From an uncultured Eggerthellaceae bacterium (lineage in GTDB: Bacteria > Actinomycetota > Coriobacteriia > Coriobacteriales > Eggerthellaceae): a stretch of 60,172 nt of DNA. The notes under the pieces were generated by a model that was given only the letters and a program-made list of their open reading frames with translations, was not told the origin of the DNA and made no database searches. Both the position numbers and the translations under genes were made by a program. The DNA is taken from NCBI GenBank assembly GCA_910584145.1, contig CAJTXX010000008.1:1-60172 (forward strand), given 5' to 3'. This document shows, piece after piece, positions 38,778-48,575 of the stretch (within the stretch, counting starts at the first letter, position 1; each line of letters opens with the position of its first letter).

Positions 38778-39878
38778 TCAATTGCTGTTGGGAGCGCGCC
38801 AAGTGGGACGGTCGACCACGCGCACGTTGATGTAGACCACCTTGGGATTCTTCTCCATGATCTCCAAGCAGACGCGCTCCTTCTCGCGGATGTTATCGGC
38901 GGTGCCGAACGCTATCTCCACGTTGGTCTTGAGCGTCAGCGTGGTGGACTCTATGTCGGTAGCGCTGATGCCCTTGATCTGGTCGGCCAGCTGCGTGGTC
39001 AGGCCGGTCACGATCTCCAGCGCGTTGTTCACATCCGCATCGGTGCATTCCTTGCCCATCTCGGGGATGAGGCCCACCTGCACGCCGGTTATATGGATGG
39101 CAGCCTCGGCATCCTCATAGATGCGCGGGCTTATCTGGCTCCCCAGGTCGGAATCCTTGTTCGGGATGGCCATGATCCAGATGCCCTCAGGGCTGATGGC
39201 CCAGTTCTGGATGGTCTGCGCCTGTCCCATCGGGATCTCCACCACGGCGGCCATCTCGCGCTCGTGCACCACGATCTCGAGCGTGGACGGGAAGATGCGC
39301 TTCACCTCCACGCTCTCCACCCATGAATCGCGCAGCAGGCTCGCTTCGATGCTGTCAGCATCGACATTCAGGAGGGTCGTGCCGTCAGGGATGCTCACCA
39401 GCGCGTTCGCCTCGCTCGCTGTCAGGTGGTCGGCACCGGTGAACTTCACCTCCTCCACCAGGAACAGGTCGGTGCGCGACATCAGGAACACCGACAGCAG
39501 GATGACGAGCACCGCCGCCGCCACGATGCCGACGACCATCAGAGGGCGGCGCGAGGCACGGGCGGCACGCTGCATCGACTCGGCACGGCGCGCATCGCGC
39601 TCGCGCTCGCGCACGGTCCGGTTGATCTCGCCCACCGTGCGCCCGCCCTGCGGGCGATATGCGGTCGTACTGCGGCTGCGCGCCGTGCCGCGCATCGGTA
39701 TGCTGCGGCTCGCGCGGGCATTGCGGCTCTCGGCCGCGCTGCGGCCATCACGCACCGAGCGGCTGACCGCCGAGCTGCGGGCGGTCGACCGGCTGGTCAG
39801 GGCCATGCGCGTGCTGCTGGCGCCGCGCCGCCTACCGGAACCCGAGGAACCGGACTTCTGTCGTGAGCTGCGTGCCAT
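38778..39878 (-). CDS. ftsQ: Cell division protein FtsQ/DivIB
   Basis: A 366-residue bitopic division protein. A long basic, Ser/Arg-rich cytoplasmic tail (1-110) precedes one membrane helix (RPLMVVGIVAAAVLVILLSV, 110-131), a POTRA domain (VEEVKFTGADHLTASEANAL onwards) and the FtsQ beta domain. It bridges FtsB/FtsL and the septal synthase. ATG 39878 has GAGG 5 bases upstream and overlaps murB by 47 bases; Met 25 (39806) would avoid the overlap but lacks a ribosome binding site. It ends the dcw operon here; ftsA and ftsZ do not follow. Confidence 0.88.
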   Translation of the reverse strand: MARSSRQKSGSSGSGRRRGASSTRMALTSRSTARSSAVSRSVRDGRSAAESRNARASRSIPMRGTARSRSTTAYRPQGGRTVGEINRTVRERERDARRAESMQRAARASRRPLMVVGIVAAAVLVILLSVFLMSRTDLFLVEEVKFTGADHLTASEANALVSIPDGTTLLNVDADSIEASLLRDSWVESVEVKRIFPSTLEIVVHEREMAAVVEIPMGQAQTIQNWAISPEGIWIMAIPNKDSDLGSQISPRIYEDAEAAIHITGVQVGLIPEMGKECTDADVNNALEIVTGLTTQLADQIKGISATDIESTTLTLKTNVEIAFGTADNIREKERVCLEIMEKNPKVVYINVRVVDRPTWRAPNSN

Positions 39879-40755
39879 ACGCCTCGAATACCCGTGCTTT
39901 CACGGTCTCTATCAGCTGGCGGACATCGACAGCCGTAGCGCCGCCGGTGTTCACGATGAAATTCGCGTGCTTGCTGCTCACCTGCGCACCGCCGCAGCGC
40001 AGGCCCTTGCAGCCCGCTTGGTCGATCAGCTTGGCCGCCGATGCGCCGGGCGGGTTGCGGAACACGCTGCCGCAGCTGGGCATGTCGAGCGGCTGGCTCG
40101 ACTTGCGGCGCTTCAGGTTCGCCTCCATCTTGCCGCGGATGAAGAACGGATCGGCCTCCTCGAGCGAAAGCTCGCATTCGAGCAGCACGTCATCAGGCGC
40201 GAACGAGGTGGTGCGATAGCCCCATTGCACATCCGTCGCCTGCAGCTTGCGCATGCCCCTTCCGGGCGTGTACACCGTCACGCTCGTCACGCGCGTGCCG
40301 ATGTACTCGTCGGCCGACCCCGCATTCATGCGCAGCGCGCCGCCGATGTTGCCCGGCGTGCCCACAGCGAACTCGAGCCCGGCGAGCGAGCGCCTGAACG
40401 CCTCCTGCACCACCGCCGACAGCAGCACGCCCGTGCCCGTCGACAGGCTCGTCCCATCCTCATGCAGGCGGAAGGTGCGGAAATCGCGCCCGAGCGTCAC
40501 CACCACGCCGTCGAAGCCGCCATCGGACACCAGCAGGTTCGACCCGCGCCCCACCACGGCCCACGACACGCGCCGCTCGGCGCACATATCGAGCAGCCGC
40601 GTCAGCGCCCGCAGCGAATCGACGCGCACGAACCAGCGCGCCGGGCCGCCGATGCGATAGGTAGTATGAGCGCTCATAGGCTCATTGGGAGACACCTCCC
40701 CGTCGAAGGAAGGGTCGAGCAGCAGCGTCTCCAGCAACCTCGCGTGCGCAGCCAA
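39832..40755 (-). CDS. murB: UDP-N-acetylenolpyruvoylglucosamine reductase
   Basis: Reduces UDP-GlcNAc-enolpyruvate to UDP-MurNAc with NADPH. 307 residues with the FAD-binding blocks TTYRIGGPARWFV, VVGRGSNLLVSDGGFDGVVV and GTPGNIGGALRMNAG, the catalytic PSCGSVFRNPPG (Ser), and C-terminal SSKHANFIVNTGGATA typical of type II MurB. Start is TTG 40755 with GGAGG 8 bases upstream, 3 bases after the murC stop. Confidence 0.96.
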   Translation of the reverse strand: MAAHARLLETLLLDPSFDGEVSPNEPMSAHTTYRIGGPARWFVRVDSLRALTRLLDMCAERRVSWAVVGRGSNLLVSDGGFDGVVVTLGRDFRTFRLHEDGTSLSTGTGVLLSAVVQEAFRRSLAGLEFAVGTPGNIGGALRMNAGSADEYIGTRVTSVTVYTPGRGMRKLQATDVQWGYRTTSFAPDDVLLECELSLEEADPFFIRGKMEANLKRRKSSQPLDMPSCGSVFRNPPGASAAKLIDQAGCKGLRCGGAQVSSKHANFIVNTGGATAVDVRQLIETVKARVFEAYGTQLTTEVRFLGFR

Positions 40756-40758
40756 AGC

Positions 40759-42159
40759 CTAGCCCTCCGCCAATTCTGACAGGATGATGGGGCCGATGTC
40801 GGTCACATCGCCCGCGCCCATCGTCAAGATCAGATCGCCCGCCTGCGCTATCTCGGCCATCGCAGGCGCCGCATCCATCACCTTGGGGATATAGCGCGCC
40901 TCAGGGTGCCCCTCGTGCTCCAGCACCACGTTCAGGAAGGTCTTGCCCGTGATGCCCGGCACCGGCACCTCGCCGGCCGAATACACGTTCATGAACGTGA
41001 CCGTGTCGGCCTCGTCGAACGCCGCGCCGAACTCGTCGCGCAGCACCTCGGTGAACAGCGGGGCGCGCGAGTACCGATGCGGCTGGAACAGCACATGCAC
41101 GCGCTCGAAGCCGAGCTGCTTGGCGGCATGCACCGTCGCGGCTATCTCGGTGGGGTGATGCGCGTAGTCGTCCACCACGGTGACGCCAGCCGCCTCACCG
41201 GCAAGCTCGAACCGGCGGCAGACGCCCTCGAACTCCCCCAGCACCGCAGCCGCGGCATCCACATCGAGCCCGAGCGCATCGAGCAGGGTGAGCACCGCCG
41301 CCCCGTTCAGCACGTTGTGCCGTCCCGGGCTCTGCTTAATACGGCTCTCCACCACCGCCCCGCTCGGGAGCTCCAGCGTGAAGCGCGTACCCGCGCCCTC
41401 TATCTCGCAGGCGACCACCCGGGCATCGCAGCCTTCTTCGAAGCCGTAGGTCACCACGTTCGACGCGCTCTCGCGCGCGGTCTGCACGAGGCGCGCATCT
41501 TCACCGCACACCACCACGGGGCCGCCTTCCGGCACCGTGCGCATGAACTCGCTGAACTGGAAGTAGATCTCATCCACATCGTCGTAGTGGTCCAAGTGGT
41601 CGGGCTCGATGTTGGTGACGATGGCCGCCACCGGGTCGAGCGACGTGAACGACTTATCGGACTCGTCAGCCTCTATGACATAGAAGCGGCCCTTGCCGCT
41701 GTGGGAATTCGTCTGATATTGGCGCACCGTGCCGCCGATGAGGAACGTCGGGTCCTCGCCCATCGCGTCCAGCACCGTCGCCAGCATCGACGAGGTGGTG
41801 GTCTTGCCGTGCGTGCCGGCCACCGCCAGCGTCTCCAACCCGCGGCCCAGCTCAGCGAGCATCTGAGCGCGGTGGATGATCTTCATATCGCGCCGCTGCG
41901 CCTCTTTGAGCTCGGCGTTGAATGGCAGGATGGCGGTCGATATGACGATGGTAGCGTTATCATCGTCGGGCAGGTTCGCGGCGTCGTGGCCGATGAACAC
42001 CTGCACGCCCTCGCGCTGGAGGCGCCGCGTATAGCGGTTCGTCTTCATGTCTGAGCCGCTCACGCGCATGCCCTGCGCCGCCGCAACGCTCGCGATACCG
42101 CTCATGCCGACCCCGCCTATCCCGATGAAATGCAGCGTATCAGAGATGGTATTCGACAT
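40759..42159 (-). CDS. murC: UDP-N-acetylmuramate--L-alanine ligase
   Basis: Adds the first amino acid to UDP-MurNAc. 466 residues: HFIGIGGVGMSGIA at the N-terminal substrate domain, ATP loop AGTHGKTTTSSML (about 113-125), FYVIEADESDKSF, NIEPDHLDHYD and the C-terminal VVDDYAHHPTEI. ATG 42159 follows GAAGGAG. Together with murB and ftsQ it may have its own promoter (42204-42232). Confidence 0.97.
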   Translation of the reverse strand: MSNTISDTLHFIGIGGVGMSGIASVAAAQGMRVSGSDMKTNRYTRRLQREGVQVFIGHDAANLPDDDNATIVISTAILPFNAELKEAQRRDMKIIHRAQMLAELGRGLETLAVAGTHGKTTTSSMLATVLDAMGEDPTFLIGGTVRQYQTNSHSGKGRFYVIEADESDKSFTSLDPVAAIVTNIEPDHLDHYDDVDEIYFQFSEFMRTVPEGGPVVVCGEDARLVQTARESASNVVTYGFEEGCDARVVACEIEGAGTRFTLELPSGAVVESRIKQSPGRHNVLNGAAVLTLLDALGLDVDAAAAVLGEFEGVCRRFELAGEAAGVTVVDDYAHHPTEIAATVHAAKQLGFERVHVLFQPHRYSRAPLFTEVLRDEFGAAFDEADTVTFMNVYSAGEVPVPGITGKTFLNVVLEHEGHPEARYIPKVMDAAPAMAEIAQAGDLILTMGAGDVTDIGPIILSELAEG

Positions 42160-42203
42160 AGGTCTGCTGGCTCCTTCTGCGGTTGCGTTGCGTTCAAACC
42201 CCT

Positions 42204-42232
42204 ATTTTACCGTGAGACGGCGGTGTTTGCAG
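42204..42232 (-). promoter_or_regulatory. Possible internal promoter before murC
   Basis: In the 82-base gap between murG and murC, TAAAAT (42209-42204) lies 17 bases after CTGCAA (42232-42227). The -10 is good, the -35 weak. It would drive murC, murB and ftsQ separately. Confidence 0.35.
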
Positions 42233-42241
42233 CCGGAGGAG

Positions 42242-43342
42242 TCAGTTCGCAGCCGCGAGCACGATATCAGCCAGAACGCACGCCGCATCAGCCGAGCCGA
42301 ACGAGGCCGCTGCCTGACGCATGCGCGCCCGCCGAGCCTCGTCGTCGACCAGCGCGAGCACCGCGCGCTCGAATGCTGGGGAATCGAGCATATCGTCGCT
42401 CACCAGCTCAGCCGCGCCTGCGGCCACATATCCCTCTGCGTTCTTGGTCTGGTGGTCCTCCGCCGCATAGGGGAATGGCACGAGCACCGCCGGGATGCCG
42501 CGCGCCGATATCTCGGCCAGCGACGTGGCGCCCGCGCGGCTCACCACGCAGTCGGCCGCAGCCAGCACCTGCGCCATCTTGTCCTCGTAGCCCACCACAT
42601 GCCAGCGCTCGGCCTGCTCATCGGAGAGCGCGAGGTCGCGCTGCACCTGCTCGAGCTCCTTCGGGCCGGTGATATGCACGATATGCAGGTCGGGCCGGGC
42701 CAGTAGCTCGCCCTTCAGGCGCACGATGGCCTGGTTGATATGCCGCGCCCCCAGGCTGCCGCCGAACACCAAGAGCACGGTAGCATCCTCCGGTATGCCG
42801 CGCAGCGCGCGCCCTTCCGCCCGCGAAGCCGCGAGCACGCTCGCACGCACGGGGTTGCCGGTCAGATGCGTCTGCTCTGCGCTGGCAGCGTTGCCCGCCG
42901 TGTCGGCATACGTCAGGCAGACGGCAGCGGCCTTGCCCGACAGGAACTTGTTCGCCATGCCCATGACGGAATTCTGCTCGTGCAGCACCACCGGTATGCC
43001 CAGCTGCTCGGCCGCGCGCGCCACCGGGATGCACACATAGCCGCCGAACCCCACGACAGCATCGGGCGCGAGCTCGGCGAACCACGCGCGCGCCTGCCGC
43101 GTGCTCTTGGCGATGCGGCACACCCCCGTCACCAGCGATACCGGGTTCGAGCGATCGAACCCGCTGGCGCGGAACGCCCGATACGGCAGCCCCGCCTCAA
43201 CCGCCAAACGCGATTCGAGCCCCTGCGGCGTCCCCGCGAAATGAACCCCGCAGCCGCGCTGTCCCAGCACCTCGGCCAGCGCCAGCGCCGGGTTGATATG
43301 CCCCGCCGTGCCGCCGCCCGACAGCACTATCGTCTTCGCCAT
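42242..43342 (-). CDS. murG: UDP-GlcNAc:lipid I transferase
   Basis: GT28 enzyme that converts lipid I to lipid II at the inner membrane face. 366 residues with the N-terminal GGGTAGHINPALALAEVL, VVGFGGYVCIPV, VLHEQNSVMGMANK, LVFGGSLGARHINQAI and donor-site SRAGATSLAEISARGIPAVL then PFPYAAEDHQTKNA. It overlaps ftsW by 16 bases. Confidence 0.97.
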   Translation of the reverse strand: MAKTIVLSGGGTAGHINPALALAEVLGQRGCGVHFAGTPQGLESRLAVEAGLPYRAFRASGFDRSNPVSLVTGVCRIAKSTRQARAWFAELAPDAVVGFGGYVCIPVARAAEQLGIPVVLHEQNSVMGMANKFLSGKAAAVCLTYADTAGNAASAEQTHLTGNPVRASVLAASRAEGRALRGIPEDATVLLVFGGSLGARHINQAIVRLKGELLARPDLHIVHITGPKELEQVQRDLALSDEQAERWHVVGYEDKMAQVLAAADCVVSRAGATSLAEISARGIPAVLVPFPYAAEDHQTKNAEGYVAAGAAELVSDDMLDSPAFERAVLALVDDEARRARMRQAAASFGSADAACVLADIVLAAAN

Positions 43343-44577
43343 GAACCGCCTCCTTCCGAGCCGCCGTACAGGCTGCCCCCGCCCGCACCCGCGCCACCGC
43401 GGTGCACGCGGAACTCCTGGCGCACCCGCTCGTGCCTGTCGGGGCGCTCAGCCCCGCGCTCCACCGACAGCATGAGCCCCACCATGACGAGCGACGCCAC
43501 GATAGAGGTGCCTCCCGACGATATGAACGGCAGAGGCTTGCCGGTAGTGGGGAACACGCCGATGGTGCACCCGATGTTCAGGAACGCCTGGAACACCAGC
43601 ATGATGGCGAAGCCGCCGGCTATCATGGCGCCCAGCTCGTCCGGTGCGCCCTCCGATATCTTCAGGCCCGCGTAGAGCACTACCAAGAACAGCGCCACCA
43701 CCACGAGCGCACCCACCAGGCCCGTCTCCTCGCCGATCACCGCGAAGATGAAGTCGCTCTCGGAGGCGAACAGGTAATCGAACTTCTCATGCGAATTGCC
43801 GATGCCCACGCCGAGCAGCCCGCCCTCAGAGAGCGCGTAGTACGCCCTGATGATGTTATAGCCGATGCCGTAGCCGCCCTTGCCGTCGTCCCACGGGTTC
43901 AGGAACACCAAGCGCCCGCTGCGGTACCCCGTGCCGAAGATAGCGTAGGCGCCCGCGACGAGCAGCACGCCGCCGATGATGGCCAGCCACTTCCCCGATA
44001 TGCCGCCTATCCACAGCACGGCGAAGATGCCCACCAGACAGATGAGCGTCGTGCCCAGGTCGGACTGCGTAGCGTACAAGAACGCCAGCGGCATCAAGAT
44101 CAGCAGGAAGAATTGCACGATGGCCGCACGCAGCTCGATGTTGCCTTGGCGCGCATCGTTCATGATGCGGATCATCATCAGCAGCAGGGCTATCTTGATG
44201 AGCTCCGAGGGCTGCATGCCCAAAGGCCCGATATAGAGCCAGCGCTTGGCGCCATTCACCTCGGTGCCCGCAACGGAGGTGAGCACCAGCAAGACCATGG
44301 CGACGCCCCATGCGACCCACGTGAACTGCCCCGACCATGCGCCATAGGGGATGATGCGCCAGAGCACGATAGCGGCGACGATGCCCGCCACCGCGAACAC
44401 AGCCTGCCCCGCAACGTCGGAATACGGCGACTTGCCCGCGCCGGCCAGCGTCACCGACGTGGTGGAGTACACCATGACGAGCCCGATGACCACCAAGCAC
44501 AGCACCGCCACGATCAGCAGCGTGCGCGCGGTGCGCATGCCTTGGGTCGACGAGCTATGGTCGGCTTGCCGGGCCAT
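43327..44577 (-). CDS. ftsW: FtsW, SEDS-family septal peptidoglycan polymerase
   Basis: A 416-residue SEDS glycosyltransferase with ten membrane helices that polymerises lipid II with FtsI. Recognisable: LVMVYSTTSVTL, KRWLYIGPLGMQPSELIKIA, TQSDLGTTLICLVG, GYNIIRAYYALSEGGLLGVG IGNS and the C-terminal FISSGGTSIVASLVMVGL. ATG 44577 (MARQADHSSS) begins 4 bases after the murD stop with GGGGAA upstream; longer in-frame codons lie inside murD. The C-terminal tail is Gly-rich (GGAGAGGGSLYGGSEGGGS). Confidence 0.95.
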   Translation of the reverse strand: MARQADHSSSTQGMRTARTLLIVAVLCLVVIGLVMVYSTTSVTLAGAGKSPYSDVAGQAVFAVAGIVAAIVLWRIIPYGAWSGQFTWVAWGVAMVLLVLTSVAGTEVNGAKRWLYIGPLGMQPSELIKIALLLMMIRIMNDARQGNIELRAAIVQFFLLILMPLAFLYATQSDLGTTLICLVGIFAVLWIGGISGKWLAIIGGVLLVAGAYAIFGTGYRSGRLVFLNPWDDGKGGYGIGYNIIRAYYALSEGGLLGVGIGNSHEKFDYLFASESDFIFAVIGEETGLVGALVVVALFLVVLYAGLKISEGAPDELGAMIAGGFAIMLVFQAFLNIGCTIGVFPTTGKPLPFISSGGTSIVASLVMVGLMLSVERGAERPDRHERVRQEFRVHRGGAGAGGGSLYGGSEGGGSWRRR

Positions 44578-44581
44578 CGCG

Positions 44582-46021
44582 CTATTCCCCACGCAGGCTG
44601 CGGGCGCGCTCGACCATCTCCTTGAACGCATCCCCGCGCTCCTCGAAGCAGCTGAATTCATCGAACGAAGCGCACGCTGGCGAGAGCAGCACGATATCGC
44701 CCGGGCGCGCCAGCTCGCACGCCAGATCGAAGGCAGAAGCCATGCCGCGGGCCCGGTGCACTTCCACATCGCGCGCGCCGGCGAAGGCATCCATGAACCG
44801 GTCGGCCGCAGCGCCGTAGCACACGACCGCCCGGGCGCTGTGCTCACACGCAGCCACCAGGTCGGCTAGGTCAGTGCCCTTGTCGTGGCCGCCGAGCAGC
44901 ACGATGGGCTCTTCGGGCGCGAAAGCCGTTATCGCCTTCAAGGTGGCGTCAGTGTTCGTAGCCTTCGAATCGTTGTAGAAGCGCACGCCGGCAACCGTGC
45001 CCGCAGGCTCTATGCGATGCGGCAATGGCGCGAACGTGGTCAGCGCGCGCGCCACGCACGCTGGCTCAGCCCCTACCGCGAGCGCCGCGGCCGCCGCTGC
45101 CAGCGCGTTCTCGATGTTGTGGCCGCCCGCGAGCTGGAGCTGCGAGGCCATGCCGAGCGCATGCTCCGCACCGCGCAGCGCCACGCGCAACGTGCCGTCC
45201 TGCGCCAGGAACGCCGCATTCTCCGACCCGCACGCCTGCCGCATATCAGACCCGATGCCCTGGGCGGTGCCGAGCGGGATGTAATCGAACCCGCGCGCCG
45301 CATCGCCCTTGATCTGGCGCACCTTCGCCCGCACCTCATCGTCAGCCGCATTCAGCACCGCCACGCCCTGAGGCGCCGCAGCCAGGTTCGCAAGCACCTT
45401 CCACTTGGCGTCAGCGTAGTTCTCGTGCGAGCGATGCCACGCCAGGTGATCGGGCGTGATGTTCAGCACCACCGCCGCATCGGGCGCGAAGCGCGACGTA
45501 GAAGCCAGCTGATACGAGGACGCCTCGACCACGTACACGAGGGCGCCCGGTGCCGGGCGCTCCGCATCGGCCAGCGCCGCATCGGCCCCCACCGCGGTGA
45601 TGCACGCATCGCCGATATTGCCCACACAGCGCACGGCGAAGCCGCACTCCCCTAAGATATGCGCAGTGAGCGCCGTGGTGGTGGTCTTGCCGTTGGTGCC
45701 GGTTATGGCGACCCACACCGACGACGCTGCGCTCTCGCGCCAGGCGAACTCCACCTCGCTCACCACCTCGGCGCTCGCCTCCTGCGCCGCTCGGTACAGG
45801 TCGCTGAACTGGGATATACCCGGGCTCGCTATGCACAGGTCGAACCGTCCGGAGATGGGCTGCGCATCGCCCTCCACCACGGTGAGCGCCTCTACGCGCC
45901 CGCCCACCAGAGGCTCCAGATACCCGATGCACGCCTGCCCGGTCACCCCGGCGCCGAGCACCAGCACGCGCCCGAGGCGCGCAGGCGCCATCTTGCGCCC
46001 CGCCAGCATCCGCTGCTCCAT
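44582..46021 (-). CDS. murD: UDP-N-acetylmuramoylalanine--D-glutamate ligase
   Basis: Adds D-Glu to UDP-MurNAc-Ala. 479 residues: Rossmann-like N-terminus VLVLGAGVTGQACIGYL, ATP loop ITGTNGKTTTTALTAHIL (about 117-134), LNITPDHLAWHRS, the NDSKATNTDATLKAI block and ILLGGHDKGTDLADL near the C-terminus. ATG 46021 overlaps the mraY stop as TGATG; the open frame further upstream is inside mraY. Confidence 0.96.
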   Translation of the reverse strand: MEQRMLAGRKMAPARLGRVLVLGAGVTGQACIGYLEPLVGGRVEALTVVEGDAQPISGRFDLCIASPGISQFSDLYRAAQEASAEVVSEVEFAWRESAASSVWVAITGTNGKTTTTALTAHILGECGFAVRCVGNIGDACITAVGADAALADAERPAPGALVYVVEASSYQLASTSRFAPDAAVVLNITPDHLAWHRSHENYADAKWKVLANLAAAPQGVAVLNAADDEVRAKVRQIKGDAARGFDYIPLGTAQGIGSDMRQACGSENAAFLAQDGTLRVALRGAEHALGMASQLQLAGGHNIENALAAAAAALAVGAEPACVARALTTFAPLPHRIEPAGTVAGVRFYNDSKATNTDATLKAITAFAPEEPIVLLGGHDKGTDLADLVAACEHSARAVVCYGAAADRFMDAFAGARDVEVHRARGMASAFDLACELARPGDIVLLSPACASFDEFSCFEERGDAFKEMVERARSLRGE

Positions 46022-47064
46022 CAGCCCACCAGCGATTCGGTGAAGTACAGCACGAACCCGCACACGGCGAACGCGCCCGAGATGATCCAGAAGCGCACGA
46101 CCACCTTCGTCTCGCTCCATCCCTTCTTCTCGAAATGATGATGCAGCGGCGCCATCAGGAACACGCGCCGCCCCGTGCGGCGGAAATGCCACACCTGGAT
46201 GATGACCGACAGCGCCTCGCACACGAACAGGCCGCCGATGATGATGACGATGAACTCGGTCTTGGTCATGATAGCCAAGCAGCCGAGCGCCATGCCGAGC
46301 GCGAGCGAGCCCGTGTCGCCCATGAAGATGTCGGCCGGGTGGCTGTTGAACCAGAGGAACCCGACGCAGGTGCCCGCCAGCGCCGCAGCGAAGATAGCGG
46401 GCTCCAACAGGTTCTCGCGGTAGGCGATGGCCGCCATGACCACCATGACGATCATCACGCTGCCAGAAGCGAGGCCGTCCAGGCCATCGGTCAGGTTCAC
46501 CGCATTGCACATGCCCACCAAGAGCACCAGGCAGAAGATCAAGTAGAGCCACGGTATCCGCAGCTCGCCGTCGCCGATGGGGATGGTCGTGGTGAGCACG
46601 CCCAGATCGAAGGTATAGATGAACGGTATCTCCACCGTGGGCGGGATGCCCAGCAGGTTCACCGCGCACAGCACGAACACGCCCGCGATGGCGAACTGCC
46701 CCACCAGCTTCGCCGCCGGCGTCAGCCCCAGCGAGCGCTCATAGGCCACCTTCGACATGTCGTCTACGAGGCCCAGCACGCCGGTCAGCACGACAGCTAT
46801 CAGCAACAGGTACGTCTCCAGGTCGGGCAGGCCCACCAGCAGGATGGTCACCGCCACGCCTATCAGCATGATGACACCGCCCATCGTGGGCGTGCCCTGC
46901 TTCACCAAATGGGTCTGCGGGCCGTCGTCGCGCACCTGCTGGCCGATGTGGCCGCGCTTCAGGAAACGGATGAATGCCGGCATGAACGCCATCGTGAGCA
47001 CCATGCCGAACACGGCGCCCAAGAACACCAGGAAGGTGGGATACTCCGAGAAGTACGAGAACAT
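46021..47064 (-). CDS. mraY: Phospho-N-acetylmuramoyl-pentapeptide-transferase
   Basis: Membrane enzyme that makes lipid I. 347 residues with ten helices and the family motifs HLVKQGTPTMGGVIMLIG, LGLVDDMSKV, NAVNLTDGLDGLASG and FNSHPADIFMGDTGSLALG, and the C-terminal APLHHHFEKKGWSETKVVVR. Position between murF and murD is canonical. Confidence 0.97.
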   Translation of the reverse strand: MFSYFSEYPTFLVFLGAVFGMVLTMAFMPAFIRFLKRGHIGQQVRDDGPQTHLVKQGTPTMGGVIMLIGVAVTILLVGLPDLETYLLLIAVVLTGVLGLVDDMSKVAYERSLGLTPAAKLVGQFAIAGVFVLCAVNLLGIPPTVEIPFIYTFDLGVLTTTIPIGDGELRIPWLYLIFCLVLLVGMCNAVNLTDGLDGLASGSVMIVMVVMAAIAYRENLLEPAIFAAALAGTCVGFLWFNSHPADIFMGDTGSLALGMALGCLAIMTKTEFIVIIIGGLFVCEALSVIIQVWHFRRTGRRVFLMAPLHHHFEKKGWSETKVVVRFWIISGAFAVCGFVLYFTESLVG

Positions 47065-48575
47065 CAGCTGACCAACCCCTCAGCCAGCCTGTCGAGCCCC
47101 ATGAAGTGCGACGCCTTCACCAGCACCGCATCGTCGGCGCCGAGCGCCTCTTCCAGCTCGCTGAGCGCCTCGGCGATGCTCGCCGCCCGCACCACGCGCT
47201 CCTCGGGCATGCCCGCCTCGCAGGCCGCCTGCGCCATGTGCTGGCTCAGCTCTCCCACGCAGATCAGCATATCGAGCGGCTGGGTGGCCGCGAAATCGCC
47301 CACGCGGGCGTGGCAGCCCGGCGCGAAATCGCCCAGCTCGCCCATGTCTCCCAGCACAGCGAAGCGCCGCCCGGGCACATCCATCGCCGCGAAAGCGCGC
47401 AGCGATGCGCACATGGAATCGGGGTTGGCGTTGTAGGCGTCGTTTATCACGATGAAGCCGTCGCGGCTCTTGAGCACCTCCGCGCGCCCCGGCTCCGGCA
47501 GCGAGCTCGCGAGCGCCTGGGCCACCTCGTCGAGCGGGATGCCCATCGAGCGCCCCACCGCCGCAGCCGCGCAGGCGTTCGACACGTTGTGCAGCCCCAT
47601 CAGGCTGAGCGCGCATGGCACGCGCTCCACGTCGGGCGCCATCGTGAACAGCGTGGGCTGCACCGGGTCTTCCTCGGCATCGGCGAAGCCGCTCGCGCAC
47701 AGCGTGAAGCGCGCAGCGCCGCGCTCATCGAGCTGCACATCCTCCGCCCATACGCGCGGGCCGGCGGGCATCTCCCCGCCCGTCTGCCGCGCATCGCCGT
47801 AGCCATCGTAGGCGACGCAGGTCACGCAGTTGCGCTCCAGCTTCGCCTCCTCCACCATCTGCTCGGCGAAATCGTCGTGGGCGTTCACGAACGCGCGCCC
47901 GATTCCCTGCGGCAGCGCATCGAACAGCTCGCCTTTCGCCCGCGCTATCGCTTCGCGGCTGCCGAGCAGCCCGATATGCGATTCGCCGCAGTTGGTGACC
48001 ACGCCCCAATCGGGACGGCTCACCTCGGCGAGCTGCGCTATCTCGCCTGCGCCGTTCATGCCCATCTCCAAGACGATCATCTGCGTCTCGGGGTTCGCCG
48101 TGAGCAGCGTCTTCGGCACGCCCAGCTCGTTGTTCTGGTTCGCGGCCGTGGCCACCACCGTGAAGCACGCTGCGCACACATCGCGCGTCAGGTTCTTCGT
48201 GGTGGTCTTGCCCGATGAGCCCGTTATACCCACGATCTTGCCCCTCAGGTGGCGGCGCCACTCACGGGCCAGATCGGCTATGGCATGCGCCGTGTCGGGC
48301 ACCTGTATGATCGACGCGCCCAGCTCGCTCGCCAAGATGCCCGCCTGCCGCTCCGGCGCGTCCATGACGAGCACGCCCGCAGCGCCCGCCCGCAGCGCGG
48401 CCTCCACGAAAGCATGCCCGTCCACCCGCTCGCCGGGCAGGGCGACATACAGCCACCCCGGCTGCACATCGCGCGAGTCCCACGTGATGCCCGTCAGCAG
48501 CGCGCTGCCATCTATCGGCTCTATCAGGAATTCACCACCCGTATACAGGGCTATCTGCTTCGCATTCAGGCGCAT
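47064..48575 (-). CDS. murF: UDP-N-acetylmuramoyl-tripeptide--D-alanyl-D-alanine ligase
   Basis: Adds D-Ala-D-Ala. 503 residues: N-terminal domain ITWDSRDVQPGWLYVALPGE, ATP loop GITGSSGKTTTKNLT (about 114-128), TAANQNNELGVPKTLL, VLEMGMNGAGEIAQL and INDAYNANPDSMCASL. GAGAGGATCGATC-ATG is a good start, overlapping the end of the short MurE-like gene by 10 bases. Confidence 0.96.
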   Translation of the reverse strand: MRLNAKQIALYTGGEFLIEPIDGSALLTGITWDSRDVQPGWLYVALPGERVDGHAFVEAALRAGAAGVLVMDAPERQAGILASELGASIIQVPDTAHAIADLAREWRRHLRGKIVGITGSSGKTTTKNLTRDVCAACFTVVATAANQNNELGVPKTLLTANPETQMIVLEMGMNGAGEIAQLAEVSRPDWGVVTNCGESHIGLLGSREAIARAKGELFDALPQGIGRAFVNAHDDFAEQMVEEAKLERNCVTCVAYDGYGDARQTGGEMPAGPRVWAEDVQLDERGAARFTLCASGFADAEEDPVQPTLFTMAPDVERVPCALSLMGLHNVSNACAAAAVGRSMGIPLDEVAQALASSLPEPGRAEVLKSRDGFIVINDAYNANPDSMCASLRAFAAMDVPGRRFAVLGDMGELGDFAPGCHARVGDFAATQPLDMLICVGELSQHMAQAACEAGMPEERVVRAASIAEALSELEEALGADDAVLVKASHFMGLDRLAEGLVS

